DNA from: Nitrospirota bacterium
GTDB taxonomy: Bacteria; Nitrospirota; 9FT-COMBO-42-15; HDB-SIOI813
Direction of reading: 5' to 3'
DNA length: 64,000 nucleotides
NCBI GenBank assembly: GCA_020851375.1
Contig: JADZCV010000023.1
Coordinates: 1 to 64,000 of the forward strand
The first letter of the stretch is position 1. Every line of letters starts with the position of its first letter. The notes beneath the pieces are model-generated. The model saw nothing but the letters and a program-made list of their open reading frames with translations, did no database searches and was not told where the DNA came from. Shown piece by piece: positions 1 through 6,622 of the stretch. The translations under genes and the position numbers were made by a program.

Positions 1-30
1 ATATTTTTTTTTAATAGTTACTATCATATG

Positions 31-882
31 CTAACACCTGAGACATCTTCCCTGACGCGGACATGCTGACTGGCGCGTGAGGAAATTCCCTATAATCGCG
101 CGCTTCTCAGCATCCATTATTTCACTATACAGGCAGTCCCTCAGGTCATTGCATGCACTGAATGATACTGGCAATTCCAGCCTGTTTGCCTTTAATAATG
201 CCTGATCGGATAAAATAGTACATGCTGCCATGTCTGCAACTATCCTGCCTCCGCTTAATAAAAGGCAACGGTCGCAAACCTCAAGCGCTATATCCAGGTC
301 ATGGGTACACAAAATAATTGTCTTGTCCGAAAAATTAAGCCATTCTATAAGTCTCCGGCGGCTTGATGGATCCATATTGGTAGACGGCTCGTCAAAGACA
401 AGTATCTCCGGTTGATATGAAAGCACTGTGGCCATGGCCAGACGCTTTCTTTCTCCAAAGGATAGGTGAAATGATGATCGTCCCTCGAAACCGGACAAAC
501 CCATTAGTCTAAGGGCATCGTTTACACGAACAGATATTTCATCTTTAGGAAGTCCAAGATTCTCCGGTCCAAAGGCAACGTCCTCGTAAACAGTGGGACA
601 GAACAACTGGTCATCAGGATCCTGAAAAACCATCCCTACTTTTCTGCGGACTGCTTTAAGATTGTGTCTGTTAACAGCCATGCTGTCAACAGACACGAGA
701 CCGTCTGTAGGCATCAGGATGCCATTAAAAAGGCTCATGAGGGTTGACTTCCCTGCGCCATTAGGGCCGATGATGGCTACCTTCTCGCCATAGCCAATCC
801 TGAACGAGACGTCTTTAAGCACCTCATGACCGTCAGGATAATTGAAATACACGTTTCTGACATCAATGGCTGTCTGGTTCAT
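31..882 (-). CDS. cbiO: ECF-type cobalt/nickel ABC transporter ATPase
   Basis: ATP-binding subunit of an energy-coupling-factor importer, of the family that powers Co2+/Ni2+ uptake with CbiM/N/Q. The 283-residue protein has Walker A GPNGAGKST (about 39-47), a Q-loop with FQDPDDQLF typical of CbiO/EcfA, a signature written LSFGER instead of LSGGQ (140-145), Walker B ILVFDEP (160-166) and an H-loop CTHD. The start is the ATG at 882, preceded by GGAG at suitable spacing; an in-frame start 8 codons earlier lacks this. No CbiM, CbiN or CbiQ gene lies upstream, so either they follow beyond base 1 or the ATPase is an orphan. The substrate (Co, Ni or a vitamin) is not fixed by the sequence. Confidence 0.88.
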   Translation of the reverse strand: MNQTAIDVRNVYFNYPDGHEVLKDVSFRIGYGEKVAIIGPNGAGKSTLMSLFNGILMPTDGLVSVDSMAVNRHNLKAVRRKVGMVFQDPDDQLFCPTVYEDVAFGPENLGLPKDEISVRVNDALRLMGLSGFEGRSSFHLSFGERKRLAMATVLSYQPEILVFDEPSTNMDPSSRRRLIEWLNFSDKTIILCTHDLDIALEVCDRCLLLSGGRIVADMAACTILSDQALLKANRLELPVSFSACNDLRDCLYSEIMDAEKRAIIGNFLTRQSACPRQGRCLRC

Positions 883-1253
883 CCGATAATCTCCGTTATT
901 TACCACAAAGACACAAAGGACACAAAGAATTATATTTCAGATACATCATCCAAAAATGCTCCTACGAACCTGTCATTCCCACGGAACCTGTCCCCGCAGG
1001 ATTCAAGCGGGGAGTGGGAATCCAGAATCAAGCCATCGGTCAGGATTCCCTCTTGCGCGGGAATGACATTTTCGTGAACCTTTGTGAGCCCTGAGCCGTG
1101 AGCGTGCCGAACAGTCGAAGGGCTCATGACTGTTCACCTGAAAATGTCCTCTGATTACTGTCTGGAATCTTAAAATACCTGTGATGGATTTTTGAGTCTA
1201 CTCACGGTTGCCAATGATTGCCTGCCTTTGTGAGTATTTTTACAGAGGCGGGT
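883..1253. repeat. Intergenic region with dispersed palindromic element, copy R1
   Basis: This 371-base gap holds no gene. From 904 to 930 is a CACAAAGACACAAAGGACAC tract that recurs near 50930. From 972 to 1067 lies the core palindrome, opening GTCATTCCCACGG and closing GCGCGGGAATGAC, with an internal CCCCGC/GCGGGG hairpin. A tail with AACAGTCGAAGGGCTCATGA runs to about 1130. The rest (1150-1253) shows nothing recognisable. Short ORFs reading through the palindrome in both directions are artefacts of the repeat. Confidence 0.85.
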
Positions 1254-3458
1254 TTACGTATCTCTGATTAACAATATCCTGCTGGAGTTTGCGATTACCC
1301 CGAGGCTGTTTACTACATGCAGGACACCGCCCATGAAGGGTGAGATAATACCAAATGAACCCAGGCCTATCCCAAGGGCATTTATAACCATGGAATAGAC
1401 ATAGTTCTGTTTGATGATGGACATGGTACTAAGGCTTAATTCACGGACTGCCGGAAGACGGGTCAGATCGTTTGACTTAAGGGCTATGTCCGCAGCTTCT
1501 ACTGCAACATCAGAGCCGCCCGCACCCATGGCAATCCCGAGGTCTGATTTGGCAAGGGCCAGGGCGTCGTTAACCCCGTCGCCAACCATGGCAACAACCC
1601 TTCCCTCAGCCCGTAATTTCTCAATCATCCTGCCCTTGTCTTCAGGCAGCATGTCATAGTAATAATCGCGTATCCCAAGCTGCCTGCTTACGGCATCTGC
1701 AGTCTTCTGATGATCACCTGTCAGGAGGAAAACACTCATCCCTGACTGCTGAAGCCCGTAAATCACGGACAGGGCCTCTTTCCTGGGCCTGTCCACTACT
1801 CCAATAAGTCCCACAAGCTCTGCATCAACTGCTACAAAGAGAAGGGTCTCTCCAGCTCCCCGCATTCTGGTTGCCTCTCCATCAATCCCGTCAACAGCAA
1901 TGTTATGCTGTCTCATCAGTCTTTCACTGCCTACAAGGATGCGCCGCCTGTCCGTCAGTTCAGCAACAACGCCGCTGCCGGCAATAGTCTCAAATTGAAC
2001 GGCATCAATCACCTTTACCCCCCTGAGTTCAGCTCCCTCAAGAAGGGCGCGTGCAAGGGGATGAGGACTCCTCGCCTCTGCAGATGCGGCGAGGGCAACT
2101 ATGTCATCCGGTGAATATCTGTCATGCCTTTGAAGGATTGAGACTACAACAGGCCTTCCTTCCGTAATAGTCCCTGTCTTGTCAAGACATATCGTATCAA
2201 TCCTGCTTGCCTGTTCTATGAATATACCGCCTTTGACCAGCATGTTGCGTTTTGCTGCATTTCCGACCGCAGCGGAAATGGCTGTTGGCGTCGCAATGGC
2301 AGCAGCGCATGGACATGCAGTAACCAGTACAGTAAATGCCCTGTAGAAGTTCCTTGTGACAGCAAAAACAAGTATTGACAGAAGAAATGCGGACGGGACA
2401 AACCATGTGGCAAACCTGTCGGATATGCTCTCAATAGGCGCACGCGTCTCAAGAGATTCCTCAACCATGTGAAGCACACGCGACAGATATGTATCGTCGC
2501 CAACTTTGGTCGCTTTTATATAAATAGTCCCGCTCGTCACTATTGTGCCGGCAAAGGCCGGATCTCCCTTTGCCTTCCCGACAGGAATTGACTCCCCTGT
2601 GATAGGCGACTGATTGACCGCAGCCTCTCCCCCTATAACTTCTCCATCAACAAGGATCTTCTCGCTGCCGTGCGCAACAACTATATCATCCGTTCGCACC
2701 TCTTCAAGGAGGACCCGAACAGGAATCCCGTTTTTTAAAACCCAGGCGCGCTCTTCCCCGACATCAAGCAGATTTCTTATTGCCCGTCGGGACTTCTCTG
2801 CGGTATAGTCCTCAAGGAAGGTGCCGCAGTTCATCAACCAGACCACCTCGAGGGCGACAAGCCCTTCTCCCATAAAGATTGCAATTACAGAGGCAATGCT
2901 GACCATCAGGTCAAGACTTATCCGCTTGTTCTCAACAACATCTTCCAGCCCTTCACGGAAGACAGGGATTCCTGTAAACACGGCTGCTACTGATGCAACA
3001 AGCGTAGCAGGAATGCTCCCGAAAAACGGAAACCATCGCGATAGAAATCTCTGGAAGACGAGCAGCCCAAGAATGGAACCGGCAACAGCTATCCCGGTAA
3101 ACTGTCTGCGTAAAGAGTGGGCGTCCGAAGGTTCAGCATGACATGTCCTGACTGCTGAAAGCTGACGGGCGCCCCGCTTAATCCCGTTCATCTGGTACAG
3201 GACATAAAGGATCTTTGCAAGGGATAGACGTGACGGGTCATAGACTATGAGCAATGTCCCTGTAATATGATTGCCCTTTACTTCAGATACACCCCTGAGC
3301 TTTCGGTATTCCTGCTCATAATGGATTTTAAGATCATCAGAGCCATGAAGGACAGGCATGAAGAAACGTACACGCCCGGGTATCATATGACGAATACGGT
3401 ATTTCGGGCGACTATAAGGCAAGCTGATGTTTATGTTTTTTTTCCGGTTCAGTATCAT
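1254..3458 (-). CDS. P1B-type metal-transporting ATPase with Arg-rich HMA_2-like N-terminus
   Basis: Membrane pump for a transition metal, 734 residues. Seen: TGES actuator loop (about 287-290), CPC metal-site motif in the helix before the catalytic domain (382-384, TACPCAAAIATPTA), phosphorylation loop DKTGT (426-430), SPHPLA, GDGVNDALAL hinge, and paired C-terminal helices. The N-terminus has no CxxC metal-binding domain; it has an Arg-rich stretch (RPKYRIRHMIPGRVRF) leading into an HMA_2-like fold. The ATG at 3458 overlaps the preceding stop by four bases, which favours translational coupling over the GTG at 3524. Last gene of a seven-gene operon. Such an N-terminus occurs in pumps of ferrosome-type loci; the metal (Fe, Cu or other) cannot be assigned from sequence alone. 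Confidence 0.9.
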   Translation of the reverse strand: MILNRKKNINISLPYSRPKYRIRHMIPGRVRFFMPVLHGSDDLKIHYEQEYRKLRGVSEVKGNHITGTLLIVYDPSRLSLAKILYVLYQMNGIKRGARQLSAVRTCHAEPSDAHSLRRQFTGIAVAGSILGLLVFQRFLSRWFPFFGSIPATLVASVAAVFTGIPVFREGLEDVVENKRISLDLMVSIASVIAIFMGEGLVALEVVWLMNCGTFLEDYTAEKSRRAIRNLLDVGEERAWVLKNGIPVRVLLEEVRTDDIVVAHGSEKILVDGEVIGGEAAVNQSPITGESIPVGKAKGDPAFAGTIVTSGTIYIKATKVGDDTYLSRVLHMVEESLETRAPIESISDRFATWFVPSAFLLSILVFAVTRNFYRAFTVLVTACPCAAAIATPTAISAAVGNAAKRNMLVKGGIFIEQASRIDTICLDKTGTITEGRPVVVSILQRHDRYSPDDIVALAASAEARSPHPLARALLEGAELRGVKVIDAVQFETIAGSGVVAELTDRRRILVGSERLMRQHNIAVDGIDGEATRMRGAGETLLFVAVDAELVGLIGVVDRPRKEALSVIYGLQQSGMSVFLLTGDHQKTADAVSRQLGIRDYYYDMLPEDKGRMIEKLRAEGRVVAMVGDGVNDALALAKSDLGIAMGAGGSDVAVEAADIALKSNDLTRLPAVRELSLSTMSIIKQNYVYSMVINALGIGLGSFGIISPFMGGVLHVVNSLGVIANSSRILLIRDT

Positions 3459-3982
3459 GAAGGTTTCATCTGCCTGTTCAGGAGTACAAACGTCCTGAAT
3501 GACCACCAGTACGATAGATACCATGGGATAGCAGGAACAGGCCCAAGCCTGACAAGCTTAGAGGTGCCATAGGCCATAAGGGCTACTGGCAAAAGATAGC
3601 GAAAATCCATATAACCGTTTGTCACGCGTAAAAGCCCTGCATTAAGATCCCGGAATGGTTCCTCAACAACCCTGGCAAGGTGCTGGATCTCCAAACCTTT
3701 AGACACAGACGAACCTGAAGGTTGTGGTTTTACTTCTTCAGGGTCCAGGGACAGCCCTGACTTATCAGACAGATGGAATAAAATGTCCTTTTCATTAATC
3801 AGGGCAACATCGAAATTGACAAGAATACTTCCGGTTATAGGATTGGTTTCCACATTGATGATGCCGGACAAACCTCCAAGTTCCTGCGCCGTCTCCCGCA
3901 GCGTTTTCTCATTACCCCGCAGTTCCTCTGCCCTCACCCTGAGTCGCCCCTGAAGCGTGTTATGAACTACGCGAAGTCCCAT
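3455..3982 (-). CDS. HMA_2-like membrane protein
   Basis: 175-residue protein. The first about 75 residues resemble the HMA_2 fold (QGRLRVRAEELRG, then a segment with ETNPITGSILVNFD), like the N-terminus of the neighbouring ATPase, without a CxxC metal motif. A linker with PEEVKPQPSG follows. The C-terminal third has a hydrophobic stretch around MDFRYLLPVALMAYG and a second near GPVPAIPWYLSYWW, so it is probably membrane-anchored. The ATG at 3982 sits next to the stop of the upstream gene (TTGATG), and the end overlaps the ATPase start by four bases. Probably an accessory subunit of the pump or of a metal-storing membrane compartment (inference). Confidence 0.72.
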   Translation of the reverse strand: MGLRVVHNTLQGRLRVRAEELRGNEKTLRETAQELGGLSGIINVETNPITGSILVNFDVALINEKDILFHLSDKSGLSLDPEEVKPQPSGSSVSKGLEIQHLARVVEEPFRDLNAGLLRVTNGYMDFRYLLPVALMAYGTSKLVRLGPVPAIPWYLSYWWSFRTFVLLNRQMKPS

Positions 3983-4269
3983 CAACCCTTTCCTTCTCTC
4001 GCGGCAACTTCAGCGATGAGATCCTCGAGACGCTCTTTTTCCGCAATCAATTCTTCGAGACCCTTTCCTTCAGCAGTCCCGCCTTTTCTTACAGCGCCGG
4101 CAATCCGGGGCTGGCCCTGCTTTATCAGAGAGACTACGATTCCGGCAGCCATGGCTCCCAGGAAAAAGGTAGACAGCCCGCTCAGCAAACCCCCGCTGCC
4201 GGCCCCGGCCCCTGCTCCTGCTCCCAGAAAACGTCTTCCAAATTGATGCAATGGATGTGGTGGTATCAT
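3982..4269 (-). CDS. Gly/Ala-rich single-pass membrane protein
   Basis: 95-residue protein starting at an ATG with AGGAGG five bases upstream. Order of parts: short basic N-terminus, a GAGAGAGAGSGG stretch (about 16-27), one transmembrane helix (STFFLGAMAAGIVVSLI), then a charged helical tail with EELIAEKERLEDLIAEVAA likely to form a coiled coil. Gly-rich segments next to a membrane helix are known from biomineralisation proteins such as the magnetosome proteins MamD and Mms6; the likeness here is in composition only. Fourth-last gene position between a DUF5132-like protein and an HMA_2-like protein. Function not recognised. Confidence 0.7.
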   Translation of the reverse strand: MIPPHPLHQFGRRFLGAGAGAGAGSGGLLSGLSTFFLGAMAAGIVVSLIKQGQPRIAGAVRKGGTAEGKGLEELIAEKERLEDLIAEVAAREGKG

Positions 4270-4332
4270 ATAATCCTCCTGTGTCTTTTGATGCTCTCGC
4301 TGTTTGGAACAGAATTAAATTCCGTCCCCGAT

Positions 4333-4617
4333 TTATGCCCTTTTGGCAGCCCTTTTAACTTTTGGTTTTACCTCTTCAGCAGGTGGAGCTTCTGCAGTAC
4401 CCTTCTCCGCCTCATACTGTGAGCGCGCCTCTGCCATAAGATCAGCAAAGGACTCCTTGCCTTCCGCGCCGGCGACTTTCATCTGATCTGCAACAGCCAA
4501 ACCGGTTTTCATAGCCTGAATAGCTACCGGCCGCAGCGACTTCATAATCTGAGGCAAAAACTCATATGCGACTACTACTCCAACACCAAGCCAGAATGCA
4601 CGTCTTAAGAAAAACAT
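4333..4617 (-). CDS. Small membrane-anchored protein, DUF5132-like
   Basis: 94 residues with a strong ribosome site (GGGAGGGGTGAAAA before ATG). An N-terminal hydrophobic helix (AFWLGVGVVVAYEFLP) is followed by an amphipathic segment (MKSLRPVAIQAMKTG), an acidic helix with SFADLMAEARSQYEAEK, and a Lys/Arg-rich C-terminal tail (KPKVKRAAKRA). The pattern of one helix plus a long charged tail agrees with DUF5132 proteins, found beside P1B ATPases and HMA_2 proteins. The function is unknown; in this operon it is probably a membrane or compartment component. Confidence 0.68.
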   Translation of the reverse strand: MFFLRRAFWLGVGVVVAYEFLPQIMKSLRPVAIQAMKTGLAVADQMKVAGAEGKESFADLMAEARSQYEAEKGTAEAPPAEEVKPKVKRAAKRA

Positions 4618-4638
4618 TTTTCACCCCTCCCTTCCTTG

Positions 4639-4938
4639 TTACTCCTCAATAATCATATCAAGCGCCTTCGCAATCCTCTCCTCGATCATGTTGCGGAATG
4701 GATACCATATTACGGGAATTTCACCCATTACGACAATTCCCTTCGGTACCAGGACTACCTCGGCCTTGAAGCGTTTCCCAAGGACAGACATCTTGTTGCG
4801 ATGCTCGTTCCACGTATAACTGACAACATGGTCAAATGGTTTTACAACCTCCAACAGGTGCAGCAAATATCGTTCAATACAGGAAACCAATTCGTCCTGG
4901 GCCTTTTTTGATTCCCGAAAGACTACTAATTTAGACAT
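4639..4938 (-). CDS. PHA-granule-family (PHA_gran_rgn) protein
   Basis: 99-residue soluble protein without a signal peptide. The second half (GKRFKAEVVLVPKGIVVMGE, then WYPFRNMIEERIAKALD) matches the build of the polyhydroxyalkanoic-acid-system family: a beta-rich core closed by a helix with an E-x-x-I-x-K-x-L pattern. Characterised relatives are linked to PHA granules, but no PHA synthase or phasin lies nearby, so the role here may be different. The ribosome site is weak. Gene order places it inside the metal ATPase operon. Confidence 0.62.
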   Translation of the reverse strand: MSKLVVFRESKKAQDELVSCIERYLLHLLEVVKPFDHVVSYTWNEHRNKMSVLGKRFKAEVVLVPKGIVVMGEIPVIWYPFRNMIEERIAKALDMIIEE

Positions 4939-5004
4939 ATCGTATCGTAAAAAAATTATAAGAAAATCCCGGAGAAACGTCTACCCAACTTTGCCAATGC
5001 CTGC

Positions 5005-5193
5005 CTACTCCTGCAACGCATTAACCTTCATTTCCTTAACAAGCTGTTCAACGGATTTATTAAACACCCGAAGGCTTCCCTTTCCTATCTTGGTAGCCTC
5101 CAGCTTACCTTCTTTAACCCACCTGTAGATCGTCCACCTGCTGACATTCAGCATAAAAGCGGCCTCATCAGGACGCAGAAGTTCCTTACTCAT
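5005..5193 (-). CDS. Excisionase/MerR-type HTH DNA-binding protein (HTH_17)
   Basis: 62-residue protein that is almost entirely a winged helix-turn-helix: LLRPDEAAFMLNVSRWTIYR (recognition helix), then WVKEGKLEATKIGKGSLRVF (wing). Such domains act as small transcription regulators or as phage excisionases; no integrase is nearby, so a local regulator is more likely. The ATG at 5193 lies after GGAGGAGGAAGTCTA and overlaps the previous gene's end by eight bases, so the 42-residue upstream extension is rejected. Confidence 0.8.
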   Translation of the reverse strand: MSKELLRPDEAAFMLNVSRWTIYRWVKEGKLEATKIGKGSLRVFNKSVEQLVKEMKVNALQE

Positions 5194-5677
5194 TAGACTT
5201 CCTCCTCCTGCCCTTGTGATGAAAATTTCTATTTTTAAGATATCGCCAGGCCATAAAGGCGGAAATCGCAAGAGGAAGGTGCCCCCCGGCTCCTCCTGCA
5301 CCACCGGCCATGACCCCATGTTTCAAAAGGTCCAACAGGATAAAATGGTTATGATGAAATATGCCCCGCCCCCACTTGCCTTCTCTCCTTTTGATATGCA
5401 CAGGAGGAGGGCACTTGGGCATCTCCTCAGCGCTCTCAGGAAAAGGACAATGGTGAATGGCCTCAACAAGGGAATCCCTGGAAAGAACCCTGCGATTGAA
5501 GTAAATTATAACAGTCCCGGCATGCACACATACTTTATAGTGATAAATACCTCGCAGTTCCGACAGCATCGTCTTGAGTGCGGAACTATTTTTGATACTC
5601 CATTTTATCTGCGGAACACTGAATCTAACACGCCCTTTGATCTCATGAATCGTTGAAATTTCTGTAACACATCCCAT
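5186..5677 (-). CDS. HMA_2-like membrane protein, first gene of the metal ATPase operon
   Basis: 163 residues. The N-terminal about 80 residues form an HMA_2-like domain (IHEIKGRVRFSVPQIK, later GTVIIYFNRRVLSRDSLVEA) that shares the GRVRF motif with the ATPase of the same operon. A histidine-containing linker is followed by a GGAGGAGG stretch, a hydrophobic segment (LPLAISAFMAWRYL) and a very basic tail (HHKGRRRKSNE). The ATG at 5677 has AAGGAGGG seven bases upstream; the longer 5725 start has none. A double-terminator leader precedes it. Together with the Gly-rich 95-residue protein it gives two proteins with a Gly-rich stretch before a membrane helix. Confidence 0.75.
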   Translation of the reverse strand: MGCVTEISTIHEIKGRVRFSVPQIKWSIKNSSALKTMLSELRGIYHYKVCVHAGTVIIYFNRRVLSRDSLVEAIHHCPFPESAEEMPKCPPPVHIKRREGKWGRGIFHHNHFILLDLLKHGVMAGGAGGAGGHLPLAISAFMAWRYLKNRNFHHKGRRRKSNE

Positions 5678-5713
5678 AGCGTTTCCCTCCTTATATATAA
5701 CAGAATGAAAAAC

Positions 5714-5766
5714 AAAAAAGACCATAAAGGTCAGGGCAATATGCCCTTAAGAAACCTCCATGGTCT
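5714..5766 (-). terminator. Second intrinsic terminator of leader B
   Basis: On the minus strand AGACCATGGAGGT pairs with ACCTTTATGGTCT around an inner GGGC/GCCC hairpin and is followed by six T. It lies only about 37 bases before the HMA_2 start codon. Compared with the other copies, GGCC is replaced by GACC and the opposite side by GGTC, a compensatory change. Confidence 0.75.
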
Positions 5767-5781
5767 CAAAGTGTCAAAAAT

Positions 5782-5837
5782 AAAAAAAGGCCATGAATGC
5801 CGCCCGCTTCCTGCGGGCTGTTGACCTTCATGGCCTT
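5782..5837 (-). terminator. First intrinsic terminator of leader B
   Basis: Minus strand: AAGGCCATGAA pairs with TTCATGGCCTT, with an inner CCCGC-AGGAA-GCGGG hairpin, followed by a run of seven T. It shares the GGCCATG stem with the leaders of the CooT-like gene and tonB. Confidence 0.82.
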
Positions 5838-6040
5838 GATTATTTCTTGTCGCTTAAGTCTTTTTACTGTTATTACTTAAACTACTAAAGAGGTTCGCCT
5901 CTTCGTTATTGATTATTATTAACACGACACTACTGAATCTGTCAATACAATTTTGGGGTCAAACAGTAATAGTATAGCAGAAAATACCAGCCTAAAACTG
6001 AAATTATGTCACATCTGTTAGCAATGATAGGCATACGTCA

Positions 6041-6283
6041 TTAGCTATGCACTTCTTTATTAACCCGGCCTTCGCTGACATTCCTGGACTCGTTCACCTT
6101 TTCAAGAATTATCTTATGCTCAAGCAACCGGATTCTAAGGACCCTTGCATTAAGAAACCTCTGCTCTCCTGACAGACCTGTCAGGCATAATCTCCCGCTC
6201 TCCAACGGACGTATCTCTGCAACACCATCCATATATAGCTCCTCCCTGCCATCGCTGAACACATAGGCGCTCACCTCACACAT
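6041..6283 (-). CDS. cooT: CooT-like nickel-binding protein
   Basis: 80-residue protein starting MCEVSAYVF with the family's pattern: short sheet with DGREELYMDGVAEIRP, a GEQRFLNARVLRIRLLEHKI core and a strand-closing ILE. CooT family members are small dimers that bind Ni(II) through the N-terminal Met-Cys; in Rhodospirillum CooT takes part in nickel supply to carbon monoxide dehydrogenase. The tail after residue about 60 is longer and charged. Two in-frame starts both have good ribosome sites: ATG 6343 after GGAGGATTATTTC and ATG 6283 after AAGGAGGCGTGCC. The second begins MCE as the family does and is preferred. It lies directly behind leader A. Confidence 0.8.
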   Translation of the reverse strand: MCEVSAYVFSDGREELYMDGVAEIRPLESGRLCLTGLSGEQRFLNARVLRIRLLEHKIILEKVNESRNVSEGRVNKEVHS

Positions 6284-6383
6284 GGCACGCCTCCTTTCGT
6301 GTATTGCCTTCATACAGATCATTCTGTCTATTCTGTCACACATGAAATAATCCTCCTCTGTTTTGCCCTTGTCTCAATAAAAT

Positions 6384-6435
6384 AAGAAGGCCATGCAGGC
6401 CCGATCCATCGGGTTTAGGCCTACATGGCCTTCTT
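6384..6435 (-). terminator. Intrinsic terminator of leader A
   Basis: Minus strand AAGAAGGCCATGTAGGCC pairs with GGCCTGCATGGCCTTCTT (one U-G wobble) around an inner CCCGAT-GG-ATCGGG hairpin; the last bases form the T-rich tract TTCTTATTTT. It sits about 40 bases before the upstream cooT start, so read-through is required for expression from this promoter. Confidence 0.8.
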
Positions 6436-6451
6436 TACAAGATACAAAAGC

Positions 6452-6517
6452 TCAGAAGACTGAGATTTTATATAACGCCTGTCCGGTCGGCTTCATTCTG
6501 AAGCCAGCCCCCTTCAT
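6452..6517 (-). CDS. Possible 21-residue leader peptide in leader A
   Basis: ORF reading MKGAGFRMKPTGQ and ending ISVF, with AAGG six bases before the ATG and the stop 17 bases before the terminator. The tonB leader has an ORF at the same place starting MKRGGFKR. The shared MK-x-x-GF-[KR] start may be a real peptide or a by-product of the shared hairpin 1 sequence. Confidence 0.3.
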   Translation of the reverse strand: MKGAGFRMKPTGQALYKISVF

Positions 6518-6622
6518 GAGGGCCTTGCGAACAACTTCCGTTACCCTTAAAGATACCGGCTGTCTTGTCCGGAGTCAACCAACCTTTGCCGCTCCATACA
6601 TCCGTCTGTGACGGTTTAAGTG

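Larger units (their letters stand above)
5678..5945 (-). promoter_or_regulatory. Leader B: promoter plus three-hairpin attenuator leader
   Basis: Promoter TTGACA at 5940-5945 and TAATAA at 5916-5921 (18-base spacer) put the transcript start near 5909. The RNA then shows hairpin 1 AAGAGG-CGAA-CCTCTT, an AU-rich hairpin 2 (TTTAAGT pairing with ACTTAAG), and two successive terminator-like hairpins, all before the HMA_2 gene at 5677. The same order is seen in the leaders near 6343, 16338 and 17507. Bases 5946-6040 hold nothing recognisable. Confidence 0.65.
6344..6578 (-). promoter_or_regulatory. Leader A: promoter plus three-hairpin attenuator leader of cooT
   Basis: TTGACT at 6573-6578 and TATCTT at 6550-6555 (17-base spacer) give a start near 6543. 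The RNA has hairpin 1 GCCCTC-ATGAA-GGGGGC, a GGCTTCA-GAA-TGAAGCC hairpin, an AU-flanked hairpin CTCAG-TCTT-CTGAG, and a long GGCCATG terminator. The same element in the same orientation stands before tonB about 10 kb away. No match to cobalamin or NiCo riboswitch core motifs was seen by eye. Confidence 0.65.

Noticed and set aside
972-1067. CRISPR array made of the repeated GTCATTCCC units
   Set aside because: Copies are dispersed over 50 kb, singly, with flanking genes; there are no regular spacers.
826-1127. Short ORFs (83 and 65 residues) over the R1 repeat
   Set aside because: They are opposite-strand readings of the same palindrome and have no ribosome sites or domain character.
6344-6622. 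Cobalamin or NiCo riboswitch before the CooT-like gene
   Set aside because: No B12 box (GCCACTG type) and no NiCo four-way junction motifs are visible; the leader is described instead as an unassigned attenuator.
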